DNA of 64,000 bases from Actinomadura sp. J1-007 (GCF_009793335.1 NZ_WING01000002.1:868001-932000); one strand, 5' to 3'. Shown: positions 48,701 to 58,901, counted from the stretch's first letter. The notes: generated by a model not told the origin, from the letters alone. Translations and numbers: made by a program.

Positions 48701-50455
48701 ATGAGATCTCCCAAGGTGGTGACAGGCGCGACGGCCGGGTTCGTCGCACTGAGCCTGGGGCTGTCCGCCTGCGGTGGTGGCGACGACGGCGACGACAAGG
48801 GCGGCAGCGGCAAGTTCAACGCCGGCGCCACCGCCGTCGCGAACCCGTCCGACCACAAGGGCGGCGTGCTCAAGATGGCCCAGCCGGACGACTTCGAGTC
48901 GCTGGACCCGGCCAACATCTACTACGCCTACGGCCTCAACTTCGTCAGGCTGTTCTCCCGCACCCTGATGACCTACTCGTCCAAGCCGGGCATCGCCGGG
49001 ACCGAGATGGTCCCCGACCTGGCCGAGGCCAAGGGCGTTCCGAGCGACGGCCAGAAGACCTGGACCTACAAGCTCAAGCGCGGCGTCAAGTACGAGGACG
49101 GCACCGAGATCAAGGCCAAGGACATCAAGTACGCGGTCGCGCGCACCTTCGACCGCGGCGTCCTGCACAACGGCCCGTCCTACTTCTCGCAGCTCCTGGC
49201 CGCCGAGGGCTACAAGGGCCCGTTCAAGGACAAGAACCTCGACGCCTTCAAGGGCGTCGAGACCCCCGACGACTACACGGTCGTGTTCAAGCTGAAGCGG
49301 CCCTTCAGCGAGTTCGACCAGGTCGTCGGCTTCAGCGGGCAGACCGCCCCGGTGCCGGCCGACAAGGACAAGGGCGTGCGCTACGGCATGCACCCGGTGT
49401 CCAGCGGCCCGTACAAGCTGGAGGCGGACTACCAGGCGAAGAAGGGCGGCACGCTCGTCCGCAACTCCAACTGGGACCCGTCGACCGACCCCAACCGCAA
49501 GCAGCTCCCGGACAAGATCGAGGTCCAGTCCGGGCTGAAGGCCGAGGAGATCGACAGCCGCCTGCTCGCGGGCACGGTGCAGGTCGACCTGCCGGGCTCG
49601 GGCGTCCAGGCCGCGGCGCGGCAGGAGATCCTGACCAAGCCGAAGCTGAAGGCCAACGCCGACAACCCGGTCGCGGGCTTCCACTGGTACCTGCCGATCA
49701 ACACCAAGAACATCCCGAACGTCGACTGCCGCAGGGCGATCGTGTACGCGGCCGACCGCTCGGCGATGTACCGCGCCTACGGCGGTGAGGTCGGCGGCGT
49801 GATGGCCACGTCCATCCAGCCCCCGGCCATCCCCGGCCGCGACAAGGGCACGGACATGTTCACCAAGGCCGACCCGAACTTCACCGGCGACCCGACGCAG
49901 GCCAAGGCCGCCCTCGCCAAGTGCGGCAAGCCGAACGGGTTCTCCACGGTCATGACCTTCCGCAGCGACCGGCCGAAGGAGAAGGCGACCGCCGAGGCGC
50001 TGAAGCAGGCCCTCGACAAGGTCGGCATCAAGCTGGAGCTCAAGGGCTACCCGTCGGGCACCTACACCAACGAGCAGCTCGGCGCGCCGAAGTTCGTCGC
50101 CAAGGAGAACGTCGGCATCGGCACCTACGGCTGGCAGCCCGACTGGAGCACCGGCTACGGCTACCTCCAGCCGATCTCCGACGTCAAGGCGATCGTGCCC
50201 ACGGGCAACGCCAACAACGCCGAGATCGACGACCCGCAGATCAACAAGATGTGGACCGACGTGACGGCGATCGCGGACCCGGCGCAGCGCGCCAAGGTCT
50301 ACAACCAGATCGACGCCCGCATCCGGGACCAGGCGTACATCCTGCCGAACGTCTACGCCAAGTCGCTGCTGGTCCGTCCGCCGAACCTGACGAACGTGTA
50401 CTTCCACCAGGGCTACGGCATGTACGACTACGCCAACCTCGGCGTCACCGGCTGA
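48701..50455 (+). CDS. Peptide ABC transporter substrate-binding lipoprotein
   Basis: A 584-residue family 5 solute-binding protein, intact. The lipoprotein signal is MRSPKVVTGATAGFVALSLG with lipobox LSAC, followed by a Gly/Asp linker. The domain shows MAQPDDFESLDPANIYYAYG, TWTYKLKRGVKYEDGTEIKA, HPVSSGPYKLEA, CRRAIVYAADRSAMYRAYGG and a C-terminal AYILPNVYAKSLLV. Extra cysteines (VDCRR, LAKCGK) may form a disulfide. AAAGGGAA precedes ATG 48701. It is only distantly similar to the binding protein at 29160, so the two importers probably have different ligands. A 15-bp stem-loop follows. Confidence 0.93.
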   Translation: MRSPKVVTGATAGFVALSLGLSACGGGDDGDDKGGSGKFNAGATAVANPSDHKGGVLKMAQPDDFESLDPANIYYAYGLNFVRLFSRTLMTYSSKPGIAGTEMVPDLAEAKGVPSDGQKTWTYKLKRGVKYEDGTEIKAKDIKYAVARTFDRGVLHNGPSYFSQLLAAEGYKGPFKDKNLDAFKGVETPDDYTVVFKLKRPFSEFDQVVGFSGQTAPVPADKDKGVRYGMHPVSSGPYKLEADYQAKKGGTLVRNSNWDPSTDPNRKQLPDKIEVQSGLKAEEIDSRLLAGTVQVDLPGSGVQAAARQEILTKPKLKANADNPVAGFHWYLPINTKNIPNVDCRRAIVYAADRSAMYRAYGGEVGGVMATSIQPPAIPGRDKGTDMFTKADPNFTGDPTQAKAALAKCGKPNGFSTVMTFRSDRPKEKATAEALKQALDKVGIKLELKGYPSGTYTNEQLGAPKFVAKENVGIGTYGWQPDWSTGYGYLQPISDVKAIVPTGNANNAEIDDPQINKMWTDVTAIADPAQRAKVYNQIDARIRDQAYILPNVYAKSLLVRPPNLTNVYFHQGYGMYDYANLGVTG

Positions 50456-50497
50456 GCGCGGTTCCGCACTACCTGAGAGAAGGCAGGTGAAGGCATA

Positions 50498-50533
50498 GGG
50501 CGGCCGCCGGGGTCGATCCCCCGGCGGCCGCCC
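50498..50533 (+). promoter_or_regulatory. Intra-operon stem-loop after the binding-protein gene
   Basis: A perfect 15-bp stem (50498-50512 with 50519-50533) and a 6-base loop lie between the binding-protein stop and the next permease start, 12 bp before the GTG. As in the first operon it is positioned to raise binding-protein expression relative to downstream genes; the effect is inferred. Confidence 0.75.
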
Positions 50534-50545
50534 GCGCCGGACACT

Positions 50546-51544
50546 GTGGTCGCATTCATTGTTCGCCGCCTGCTGGGCGCGGTGGGGCTGCTCCTCATCA
50601 TCAGCGCGGTGACGTTCGCCATCTTCTTCCTCGTGCCGAAGGCCGCGGGAGTCACCAGCGACGACCTCGCGGGTCGCTTCGCGGGCCGGCAGCCCGACGC
50701 CGCCACCCTGGCGGCCATCAAGGACCGGTTCGGGCTGGACGACCCCGTCCCGGTCCAGTACGGGAAGTACATCAAGTCGATCGTCGCGGGCGACACCTAC
50801 GACACCGGCACCGAGAAGATCGACTGTCCGGCGCCCTGCCTGGGCTACTCGTTCCGGACCAACCAGTCGGTGCTGGACCAGATCCTCGACCGCGCGCCGG
50901 TCACCCTGATGATCACGCTCGGCGCCGCGGTGCTGTGGATCCTGGCCGGCGTGTCGATCGGCGTGATCTCCGCGCTGAAGCGCGGCACGATCTTCGACCG
51001 GGCCGCGATGAGCGTGGCGCTGGCGGGCGTGTCGCTGCCGGTGTTCTTCACCGGCCTGCTGTCGCTGGCGTTCGTGGTCCACAGCTGGAACCTGCTGCCG
51101 GAGGTGAACTACCGGGGGCTCGGCGACAACCCGTTCAACCTCCTGCTGCCGTGGATCTGCCTCGCGTTCCTCTACGCGGCGCTGTACGCGCGGCTCACCC
51201 GCGCGGGCATGCTGGAGACCATGAACGAGGACTTCATCCGCACGGCCCGCGCGAAGGGCCTGCCGGAGCGGACGGTCGTGGTCAAGCACGGCCTGCGCGC
51301 GTCGCTCACGCCGATCATGACCGTGTTCGGCCTGGACCTCGGGCTGCTGCTCGGTGGCGCGATCATCACCGAGAAGACCTTCTCCATCCCGGGTCTCGGC
51401 CAGCTCGCGCTGGACGGCATCTTCCAGAGCGACCTGCCGGTCGTGCTGGGCGCGACCATGACCGCCGCGCTGTTCATCGTCCTCGCCAACCTGGTCGTGG
51501 ACATCCTGTACGGCGTGGTCGACCCGAGGGTGAGGCACAGCTGA
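50546..51544 (+). CDS. Peptide ABC transporter permease DppB/OppB-like
   Basis: A 332-residue permease. The N-terminal helix is VAFIVRRLLGAVGLLLIIS, then a periplasmic segment with a Cys pair (KIDCPAPCLGYSF). The BPD_transp_1 domain has the coupling loop DFIRTARAKGLPERTVVVKH and ends LYGVVDPRVRHS. GTG 50546 has no strong ribosome site and lies close after the stem-loop, so its translation may be weak. Its stop shares one base with the following ATG. Confidence 0.92.
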   Translation: MVAFIVRRLLGAVGLLLIISAVTFAIFFLVPKAAGVTSDDLAGRFAGRQPDAATLAAIKDRFGLDDPVPVQYGKYIKSIVAGDTYDTGTEKIDCPAPCLGYSFRTNQSVLDQILDRAPVTLMITLGAAVLWILAGVSIGVISALKRGTIFDRAAMSVALAGVSLPVFFTGLLSLAFVVHSWNLLPEVNYRGLGDNPFNLLLPWICLAFLYAALYARLTRAGMLETMNEDFIRTARAKGLPERTVVVKHGLRASLTPIMTVFGLDLGLLLGGAIITEKTFSIPGLGQLALDGIFQSDLPVVLGATMTAALFIVLANLVVDILYGVVDPRVRHS

Positions 51545-52674
51545 TGGCGGCGGACAAGCACGCTGCGGGCAAGCGGGCCGGGGCCGAGCGCGACGCGAAG
51601 GCCGCCGAGCTGATCAACGCGGTCCCGGGCGAGGAGGGCGGCGGGCGCGGCGCGCCGTCGGCCTTCCTGGAGGTCCGGGACCTGAAGATCCACTTCCCGA
51701 CCGACGACGGGCTGGTCAAGTCCGTCGACGGCCTGTCGTTCCAGCTGGAGCGCGGCCGGACGCTCGGCATCGTGGGCGAGTCGGGCTCGGGCAAGAGCGT
51801 CACGAGCCTCGGCGTCCTCGGCCTGCACAACCGGCGCAACGCGAAGGTGTCCGGGGAGATCTGGCTGGACGGCCAGGAGATCGTCCAGGCGAGCCCGGAC
51901 GAGGTGCGGCGGCTGCGCGGCCGGAAGATGGCGATGATCTTCCAGGACCCGCTGTCGGCGATGCACCCCTTCTACACGGTGGGCCACCAGATCATCGAGG
52001 CGTACCGGGTGCACAACGACGTCTCCAAGCAGGTCGCGCGCAAGCACGCGATCGACATGCTCGGCCGCGTCGGCATCCCGAAGCCGGACCAGCGGGTGGA
52101 CGACTACCCGCACCAGTTCTCCGGCGGCATGCGGCAGCGCGCGATGATCGCGATGGCGCTGTCCTGCGACCCCGAGCTGCTGATCGCCGACGAGCCGACC
52201 ACCGCGCTGGACGTCACGGTGCAGGCGCAGATCCTCGACCTGATCCGCGACCTCCAGCAGGAGTTCAACTCCGCGATCATCATGATCACCCACGACCTGG
52301 GCGTGGTCGCCGAGCTGTCGGACGACATCCTGGTGATGTACGCGGGCCGCTGCGCCGAGTACGCCTCGGTGGACGACGCGTTCCACCGGCCGCTGCACCC
52401 GTACACGTGGGGTCTGCTCGGCTCGATGCCGCGGCTGGACCGGGAGCGGACCGAGCGGCTGCTGCCGATCAAGGGGACGCCGCCGAGCCTGATCAACGTG
52501 CCGGACGGCTGCGCGTTCAACCCCCGGTGCGCCTACCGGGACCTCAACGACGGCAAGAGCACGACCGAGCGGCCGGAACTGCGCGAGCTCGAACCGGGGC
52601 ACAAGGCGGCGTGCCATCTCCCGCTGGAAAGACGCCGGGAGATCTGGAACGACGAGATCGCGCCGAAGCTGTGA
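51544..52674 (+). CDS. Peptide ABC transporter ATPase DppD-like
   Basis: A 376-residue ATPase with intact motifs: GESGSGKSVTS (P-loop), MIFQDPLSAMHPFY, FSGGMRQRAMIAMAL (signature), LLIADEPTTALD (Walker B) and MITHDLGVVAELSDD. The C-terminal oligopeptide-transport region has PDGCAFNPRCAYRDLNDG and HKAACHLPL. A 35-residue charged N-terminal extension precedes the domain. ATG 51544 overlaps the upstream stop by one base. Unlike the first operon's OppD it is unbroken and lacks the long Gly-rich tail. Confidence 0.94.
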   Translation: MAADKHAAGKRAGAERDAKAAELINAVPGEEGGGRGAPSAFLEVRDLKIHFPTDDGLVKSVDGLSFQLERGRTLGIVGESGSGKSVTSLGVLGLHNRRNAKVSGEIWLDGQEIVQASPDEVRRLRGRKMAMIFQDPLSAMHPFYTVGHQIIEAYRVHNDVSKQVARKHAIDMLGRVGIPKPDQRVDDYPHQFSGGMRQRAMIAMALSCDPELLIADEPTTALDVTVQAQILDLIRDLQQEFNSAIIMITHDLGVVAELSDDILVMYAGRCAEYASVDDAFHRPLHPYTWGLLGSMPRLDRERTERLLPIKGTPPSLINVPDGCAFNPRCAYRDLNDGKSTTERPELRELEPGHKAACHLPLERRREIWNDEIAPKL

Positions 52675-52694
52675 CGAGCACGGGTGGGAACACT

Positions 52695-53846
52695 GTGAGC
52701 GAATCGAAGACGGCGGCCTCGGGCGCCGACACCGCCGCGTCCGCGGCCGGGAAGCCGGCGCCGAAGCCGACCGGCGAGCCGTTGCTGGAGGTCGAGAACC
52801 TCGGCAAGCACTTCCCGGTGACGGCCGGGATCCTGCGCCGCCAGGTCGCGGCGGTGAAGGCCGTCGACGGGGTGTCGTTCTCGGTCCGCAAGGGCGAGAC
52901 GCTCGGCGTGGTGGGCGAGTCGGGCTGCGGCAAGTCCACCACCGGCCGGATGATCATGCGGCTGCTGGCGCCGAGCTTCGGGAAGATCACCTTCGAGGGC
53001 AACGACATCACCTCGATGTCGCAGGGGCGGCTCCGGCCGCTCCGCCGCGACCTCCAGATGATCTTCCAGGACCCGTACTCGTCGCTGAACCCGCGCAAGA
53101 CGGTCGGCGCGATCGTCGGGGCCCCGTTCCGGCTCCAGAGCATCGAGACCGAGAACGGGGTGAAGAAGGCCGTCCAGGAGATCCTGGAGATGGTCGGCCT
53201 GAACCCCGAGCACTACAACCGCTATCCGCACGAGTTCTCGGGCGGCCAGCGGCAGCGCATCGGGATCGCGCGCACGCTCGCGCTCAAGCCGAAGCTGATC
53301 GTGGCCGACGAGCCGGTGTCGGCGCTGGACGTGTCGGTGCAGGCCCAGGTCGTCAACCTGCTGGAGGACCTCCAGGACGAGCTCGGCCTGACGTACGTGG
53401 TGATCGCGCACGACCTGTCGGTGGTGCGGCACATCGCCGACCGGGTCGCGGTCATGTACCTCGGCAAGCTGGTGGAGATCGCCGACCGCACCGACCTGTA
53501 CGAGCGGCCGATGCACCCGTACACCAACGCGCTGCTGTCGGCGGTGCCGGTGCCCGACCCGTCCAAGCGGGGCGAGCGCAACCGGATCCGGCTCCAGGGC
53601 GACGTGCCGAGCCCGCTCGACCCGCCGCCCGCGTGCCGGTTCCACACCCGCTGCTGGAAGGCGCAGGACATCTGCAAGCAGGTGGAGCCGCCGCTGGTGG
53701 AGCTGAGCCCGGGGCACCAGGCCGCGTGCCACTTCCCGGAGAACACCACGGTCAGCGCGACCGACGAGGTCGCCAAGGCCGCGGTGGCGCCCGGCACGGC
53801 CGCCGCGCCGGCCGCGCCCGCCGACGACGCGCCGGCGGAGAGCTGA
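52695..53846 (+). CDS. Peptide ABC transporter ATPase DppF-like
   Basis: A 383-residue ATPase: GESGCGKSTTG (P-loop), MIFQDPYSSLNPRKTVG, FSGGQRQRIGIARTL, LIVADEPVSALD and VIAHDLSVVRHIADR, with a cysteine motif CRFHTRCWKAQDICKQ and HQAACHFPE near the end. Both ends carry Ala/Pro/Lys-rich extensions. GTG 52695 (VSESKTAASG) follows GGGTGGGA at good spacing; GTG 52671, overlapping the upstream stop, is an alternative that adds eight residues. It is the last gene of the operon; a 12-bp hairpin follows. Confidence 0.93.
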   Translation: MSESKTAASGADTAASAAGKPAPKPTGEPLLEVENLGKHFPVTAGILRRQVAAVKAVDGVSFSVRKGETLGVVGESGCGKSTTGRMIMRLLAPSFGKITFEGNDITSMSQGRLRPLRRDLQMIFQDPYSSLNPRKTVGAIVGAPFRLQSIETENGVKKAVQEILEMVGLNPEHYNRYPHEFSGGQRQRIGIARTLALKPKLIVADEPVSALDVSVQAQVVNLLEDLQDELGLTYVVIAHDLSVVRHIADRVAVMYLGKLVEIADRTDLYERPMHPYTNALLSAVPVPDPSKRGERNRIRLQGDVPSPLDPPPACRFHTRCWKAQDICKQVEPPLVELSPGHQAACHFPENTTVSATDEVAKAAVAPGTAAAPAAPADDAPAES

Positions 53847-53900
53847 GCGGACCGCGCCGCCGCCTCTGACGGCGGCGCCCGGCGCGCCTCCCGCGCCGTA

Positions 53901-53929
53901 CGGGCCCGGACCTGCGAGGTCCGGGCCCG
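53901..53929 (+). terminator. Stem-loop terminator candidate after the second peptide ABC operon
   Basis: A perfect 12-bp stem (53901-53912 with 53918-53929) and 5-base loop lie 55 bp after the dppF stop, between convergent genes. No U-tract follows. Confidence 0.65.
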
Positions 53930-53973
53930 ACCCGTATTCGCGCCGCCCCGCCGTCGCGCCGCCCCGCCGTCGC

Positions 53974-54972
53974 TCAGCGGCCGGCCTCGGCGGGCGTCGT
54001 CTGGGCGAGCGCGTCGCCCAACGGCGTGCGGCGGTACAGCACCTCGCGGCCGTTCCGCGACTTCTCCAGCAGCCCCGCCCGGCGCAGGACGGCGAGATGG
54101 TCGCCGACGGCGCCGGGCGCCATGCCGAGGGCCCGCGCGGTACGCGTCGTTCCGGCGGGCTCCTCCAGGGCCAGCAGGATCCGCGCGCGGGCGCGCCCGA
54201 GCAGGTCGGCGAGCGCGCCCGGCGGCACGGGCGGCGCGGCCTCCCAGAGGGCCGCGATGCCGCGGGCCGGATAGATCAGGGCGTTCGGCCACGGCTCCTC
54301 GGTGTACGCGGCGATGTGCGGCCACACGAACACCGACGGGACGAGCAGCAGCCCGCGCCCGCCGAGCGGGACCCGCGCGCCGGACTTCGTGCGCAGCAGC
54401 TCGATCCCGCCGTCGCGCCACCGCACCCGGGGGTGCAGGTCGCGGAGGGCGGCCTCCCAGCCGCCGCGGCTGAGCCGCCCGGCGCGGTGCAGGACGTCGC
54501 TCTCGCAGAGCGCGCGGAGCCGCGGCCAGTCGGCGGCGAGCAGCGCGTCCCAGGCGGCCTCCAGCGCGTCCGCGGCCCGCGCGGTGACGTCGGGGGACTC
54601 CAGGACGTCCAGCACGCGCCGGTCGGCGACCGCGCGCCCGGCGAGGGCCTCGGCGATCTCCCGCCGCGCGACGTCCAGGGGCGTGGCGCGGACGCGGGCG
54701 AGGTCGCCGTCGACGCTCTGCGCGAGGCCGTCCGGGGGAGGGGCGGTGAACGCGGCGCCGGTGCGCGGGGTCTGGAGCGCGAGGACGGCGTCGAGGTCGG
54801 TGCCCGCCCGCAGCCGCCGGTACGCGGGCAGCAGCCGCCTCCTCCACGCGGCGGGCAGGGAGTGCGAGCCGACGCCCGACAGCGCGCGCAGCAGGCCGTC
54901 GAGCTCGAACAGCGGCGACAGCGCGAACCGGCTGTGCAGCAGGTCCTCGGCGCCCGCCTCGAAACGGATCAC
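53974..54972 (-). CDS. DUF5937 / ArsR-type winged-helix regulator
   Basis: A 332-residue protein. The N-terminal and central DUF5937 region has EDLLHSRFALSPLFELDGLL and GRGLLLVPSVFVWPH. The C-terminal ArsR-like winged helix has LGRARARILLALEEPAGTT, ARALGMAPGAVGDHLAVLRR and SRNGREVLYRRTPLG. No metal-binding cysteines are seen, so ligand sensing probably resides in the N-terminal domain. TAGGGT (54984-54979, minus strand) ends six bases before GTG 54972, suggesting a leaderless mRNA. It is divergent from the MFS gene at 55039, a typical regulator/exporter pair. Confidence 0.85.
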   Translation of the reverse strand: MIRFEAGAEDLLHSRFALSPLFELDGLLRALSGVGSHSLPAAWRRRLLPAYRRLRAGTDLDAVLALQTPRTGAAFTAPPPDGLAQSVDGDLARVRATPLDVARREIAEALAGRAVADRRVLDVLESPDVTARAADALEAAWDALLAADWPRLRALCESDVLHRAGRLSRGGWEAALRDLHPRVRWRDGGIELLRTKSGARVPLGGRGLLLVPSVFVWPHIAAYTEEPWPNALIYPARGIAALWEAAPPVPPGALADLLGRARARILLALEEPAGTTRTARALGMAPGAVGDHLAVLRRAGLLEKSRNGREVLYRRTPLGDALAQTTPAEAGR

Positions 54973-55038
54973 GCCCCGACCCTACGCCGTGGGACGTAAC
55001 GTTGGCGCCCGGCGGGCCCCGGGCCCCACAGTGGCCGG

Positions 55039-56330
55039 ATGGTGACGACCGAACCGGGCGCTCCCGGCCGCGCACCGCGCCGCGCCACGTACCGCGACGC
55101 GCTCGCCGAGCCGCGCTTCCGGGTGCTGTTCGCGACCCGCACGGTCGCGATCGCGGCGGACACGCTGCGGGTGCTCGCGCTGTCGGTCCTGGTGTACGGG
55201 CGGACGGGCTCGCCGCTGCTGGCGTCGGCGGCGTTCGCGGCGGGCTTCCTGCCGCAGCTCGCGGGCGGGGCGCTGCTCGGGGCGCTCGCCGACCGGATGC
55301 GGCCCCGGCGGCTGATCGCCGCCGCGTACGCGCTGGAGGCCGCGGCGGCGCTGGTCCTCGCGCTGCTGGACCCGCCGGTCGCGGCGGCGCTGGCGCTGGT
55401 GGCGCTGATCGCCTGCGCGACGCCGCTGTTCGCGGGCGCGTCGAACCGGCTGGTCGCCGACGTCCTCACCGGCGACGCGTACGTGCTGGGCCGGTCGCTG
55501 ATGACGATCGCGTCGGCGGCGGCGCAGCTTCTCGGGCTGGCGTTCGGGGAGTCGCGGTCGCGGCGCTCGGCCCCCGCCACGCGCTGCTCGCCGCCGGGGC
55601 GGCGCACCTGCTGGCGGCGCTGCTGGCCCGGTTCGGGCTGCCGGACCTGCCCGCGCCCCCGCGCGCGGAGGCGCGGTCGCTGGTGGGGGAGAGCTTCACC
55701 GGGAGCGTGCGGCTCCTCGCCGACCCGGCCGTCCGCGCGCTGCTGCTGGCGCAGTGGCTGCCCCCGGCGTTCGTGGCGGGCGCGGAGAGCCTCCTCGTGC
55801 CGTACGCGGCGGTGCGCGGCTACCCGGAGGGGACGGCGGCGCTGCTGATGGGCTGCTCGGCGGGCGGGATGCTGCTCGGCAACGTCGCGGGCGCCCGGCT
55901 CCTCACCCCCGCCGCCAGGGAACGGCTCGTCGTCCCCCTGATGGCGATGTTCGGCGTGCCGCTGCTGCCGCTGGCGCTGGACGTCCCCGCGGCGCTCGCG
56001 GCGCTCCTGATGCTGCTGACGGGCGCGGGCTTCGCGTACGAGCTGGGGATCCAGCGGCCCTTCGTGGACGCCCTGCCCGAGGACGGCAGGGGCCAGGCGT
56101 TCGGCCTGCTGTCGACGGGCCTGATGACGTTGCAGGGAACGGGCCCGCTCGTCCTCGGCGGGGTGGCGGAGTTCGTCCCCGTGGGCGGGACGCTGGCCGT
56201 CGCGGGCGCGTGCACGCTGGTGATCGCGCTGCTCCTCCGCGCCCCGCTCACGCGCGCCCGGACCGTCCCGGCGCCCGAGCCTGAACCCGCGCCGGCCCCT
56301 GCGACGGTGGAGCCGCGCGAGGCGTCGTGA
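55039..56330 (+). CDS. MFS transporter, probable exporter (apparent frameshift at 55546-55549)
   Basis: A major facilitator protein of 430 residues when repaired. The N-terminal half has RFRVLFATRTVAIAADTLRV, the loop LGALADRMRPRRLIAAAYAL and FAGASNRLVADVLTGDAYVL. The C-terminal half has GCSAGGMLLGNVAGARLL, LLTGAGFAYELGIQRPFVD and GQAFGLLSTGLMTLQGTGP. They are in different frames and join as LAFGGVAVAALGPRHALL if one G is added in the run 55546-55549. The layout matches small-molecule efflux carriers found with DUF5937/ArsR regulators. The Pro/Glu-rich tail is unstructured. The substrate is unknown. Confidence 0.87.
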
Positions 56331-56408
56331 ACGGTCCGGGGAAGCGGCAGGGCTCCCCGCCGCTCCGGTGTGGCGGAGGCGGCGGGGAGCCCTGGGCCCG
56401 TTCCCGGG

Positions 56409-58901
56409 TCACTCGCTGGAGATGGCCTTCAGGACGTCCATCCGCCCGGCCCGCCACGCCGGCCACAGCGCGGCCAGCACGCCGATGACCGCGGCGACGA
56501 GCAGGTAGGCGACCAGCGTCCCGTACGGCACGGCCAGCTCGCTCAGCCCGTCGTCCTTCAGGGACTGCTGGACGGCCGCGCCGAACGCGACGCCGATGCC
56601 CATGCCGAGCACCGCCCCGAACACCGCGATCACGATCGACTCGACCCGGATCATCCGGCGGAGCTGGCGGCGGCTGATGCCGATCGCGCGCAGCAGCCCG
56701 ATCTCCCGGGTCCGTTCGATCACCGACAGCGCCAGGGTGTTGACCACCCCGACCGCCGCGATGATCACCGACATGACCAGCAGGATCGTCAGGAACGACA
56801 CGAACGCGTCCACCTGCTTGCGGGCGTCCTTCTTCAGCGCCGCCTGGTCGGACACCTTGAGGTTCGGGTAGTCCTTCAGGGTGCTCTCGATCGCCGTCTT
56901 GGTCGCCGCGTCGGTGCTCGCCGCGTTGACGATCACGACGTCGACCTCGGGGCGGGCGGTGTGCGCCCGGTACACCGACTCGGGGATCACGCGCGGCCCG
57001 ATGATGTCGCTCTTGGCGTAGATCCCGGTGACCTTGAGAATCTGCGTCCGGCCGTCGGTGAACTGCACGGGCACGTTGCTCCCGACCGTCCACTTCTGCT
57101 TCTTGGCCGAATCCTCGTCGACCATCATCCCGTCGCGGCCTAGCGTCGCCGTCCCCGACTTCACCTCCAGCTTCGCGGCCGACTTGATCGTGGCGGCGCT
57201 GCCCGCGATGTACGACGCCTTCCTGCCGTTGATCTTCGCGTCGCCCGCGAACATCGGCGTCGCGTCGTCCACGCCCGGCGTGCCCGCGACCTTCTTCGCG
57301 ACCTCCTCGCCGATGCCTCCGCCGCCGTCGGGCTGGATGAGGTAGTCGGCGCCGAACTGCTTGTCGACCTGCGACTCGATCGAGGTGCGCATCGAGGCGC
57401 CCATCACGTTCACCACCGTGATCAGCGCGAGGCCGATCATCAGCGCGGCGGCGGTCGCGGCGGTGCGGCGCGGGTTGCGCAGCGCGTTCTGCTGCGCGAG
57501 CCGTCCCGGCGTGCCCAGCACCTTGGCGAACGGCGCCGACAGCACCCGCACCACCGGCACGCTGATCACCGGCGCGAGCATCGCGATGCCGATGAACACC
57601 AGGAACGCGCCGACGCCGACCAGGGCGACCGGGTTGCCGCCGCCCCCGCCGAGGCCGACGCCGACCAGCGCCGCGCCGATCAGGACGAGCAGCCCGCCGA
57701 GCGCCACCCGGATCCGCAGCGACCGCTGCGGCAGCGCCACGTCGTCGCGCATCGCCGCGACCGGCGGGATCTTCGCGGCGCGCCGCGCCGGGAAGTACGC
57801 CGACGCCACCGTGACGAGGATCCCGATCGCGTACGACGAGACCACCGGCGTCGCGGTGAACACCAGCGACGCGTCGCCCATCTGGCTCTGGAGCAGCGCC
57901 GCCAGGCCCGCGCCGGCCGCCAGGCCGAACGTGGAGCCGACGAAACCGACCGCGACGGCCTCGCCGATCACCGCCCGCGTCACCTGCGGGCGCCCGGCGC
58001 CGATGGCGCGCAGCAGCGCCAGCTCCCGGGTGCGCTGCGCGACCAGCATCGAGAAGGTGTTGAAGATGATGAACGCCCCGACGAAGATCGAGATCAGCGC
58101 GAACACCAGCAGGAACGTCCGGAAGAAGCCCATGAACTCGGCGACGTCGCTCTTGCTCTCCTCGCGGAGCTTCTCGCCGGTGACCGCCTCCATCCCGGCC
58201 GGCAGCACCTTCGCCACGCGGTCGCGCAGCTCGGCCTCGCCCGGTCCGGTCGTGCCCATCTCGATGTCGCTGAAGTAGCCGGGCTTCAGCAGCAGCCGCT
58301 GCGCGGTCGGGGTGTCGAACGCGGTGACGGTCGCGCCCATCATGTTCCCGATGTCGATCAGCCCGACGACCCTCATCCGCTGCGGCGGCCCCGCCGTCAC
58401 GATCTTGACGGTGTCGCCGACCGCGAACCGGCCCTTCTCGGCCGTCCCGGTGTCGAGCGCCACCTCGGCCGGCCCGTTCGGCGCCCGGCCCGACTTCATG
58501 TCGTAGGTGCCGCTGCCGGGCGTCCAGGAGGTGCCGAGCTGCGGCGGCCCCTGCCCGCCGCCGATCAGCTTGCCGTCCCGGCCGACGACCGCCGCGTACC
58601 CGTTGACGTTGCCGACCGGGTTCTTCACGCCCGGGACGGCCTTGACCTTCTCCAGCACCGACGCCGGGACGGGCCGCGCCGCCGCGCCGTCGTCGTCGGC
58701 GTCCACGACCTTCTGGGCCCGCACGTCCACCGCGACGTTCTTGCCGATGTCGTCGAAGAGGTCGTCGAACTGCCGGTTCATCGTGTCGGTGAAGATGAGC
58801 GTCCCGGCGACGAACGCCACGCCGAGGATCACCGCCACCGCGGTCAGGACGAGCCTGATCTTGTGCGCCGCGAGGTTGCGGAGCGTGACCTTCCCCATCA
58901 T
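56409..58901 (-). CDS. FtsX/MacB-family ABC transporter permease, double-module type
   Basis: An 830-residue permease with two FtsX-like modules. The N-terminal helix (TLRNLAAHKIRLVLTAVAVI) leads to an extracytoplasmic MacB_PCD domain. A three-helix FtsX unit follows (RTFLLVFALISIFVGAF, AQRTRELALLRAIGAGRPQV). A second anchor (PGRLAQQNALRNPRRTAATA), a second extracytoplasmic domain and another FtsX unit (SVIERTREIGLLRAIGISRR) complete it. ATG 58901 overlaps the ATPase stop (ATGA). Such pairs export or sense lipophilic compounds or lipoproteins by mechanotransmission, often with a two-component system alongside, as here. Confidence 0.93.
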   Translation of the reverse strand: MMGKVTLRNLAAHKIRLVLTAVAVILGVAFVAGTLIFTDTMNRQFDDLFDDIGKNVAVDVRAQKVVDADDDGAAARPVPASVLEKVKAVPGVKNPVGNVNGYAAVVGRDGKLIGGGQGPPQLGTSWTPGSGTYDMKSGRAPNGPAEVALDTGTAEKGRFAVGDTVKIVTAGPPQRMRVVGLIDIGNMMGATVTAFDTPTAQRLLLKPGYFSDIEMGTTGPGEAELRDRVAKVLPAGMEAVTGEKLREESKSDVAEFMGFFRTFLLVFALISIFVGAFIIFNTFSMLVAQRTRELALLRAIGAGRPQVTRAVIGEAVAVGFVGSTFGLAAGAGLAALLQSQMGDASLVFTATPVVSSYAIGILVTVASAYFPARRAAKIPPVAAMRDDVALPQRSLRIRVALGGLLVLIGAALVGVGLGGGGGNPVALVGVGAFLVFIGIAMLAPVISVPVVRVLSAPFAKVLGTPGRLAQQNALRNPRRTAATAAALMIGLALITVVNVMGASMRTSIESQVDKQFGADYLIQPDGGGGIGEEVAKKVAGTPGVDDATPMFAGDAKINGRKASYIAGSAATIKSAAKLEVKSGTATLGRDGMMVDEDSAKKQKWTVGSNVPVQFTDGRTQILKVTGIYAKSDIIGPRVIPESVYRAHTARPEVDVVIVNAASTDAATKTAIESTLKDYPNLKVSDQAALKKDARKQVDAFVSFLTILLVMSVIIAAVGVVNTLALSVIERTREIGLLRAIGISRRQLRRMIRVESIVIAVFGAVLGMGIGVAFGAAVQQSLKDDGLSELAVPYGTLVAYLLVAAVIGVLAALWPAWRAGRMDVLKAISSE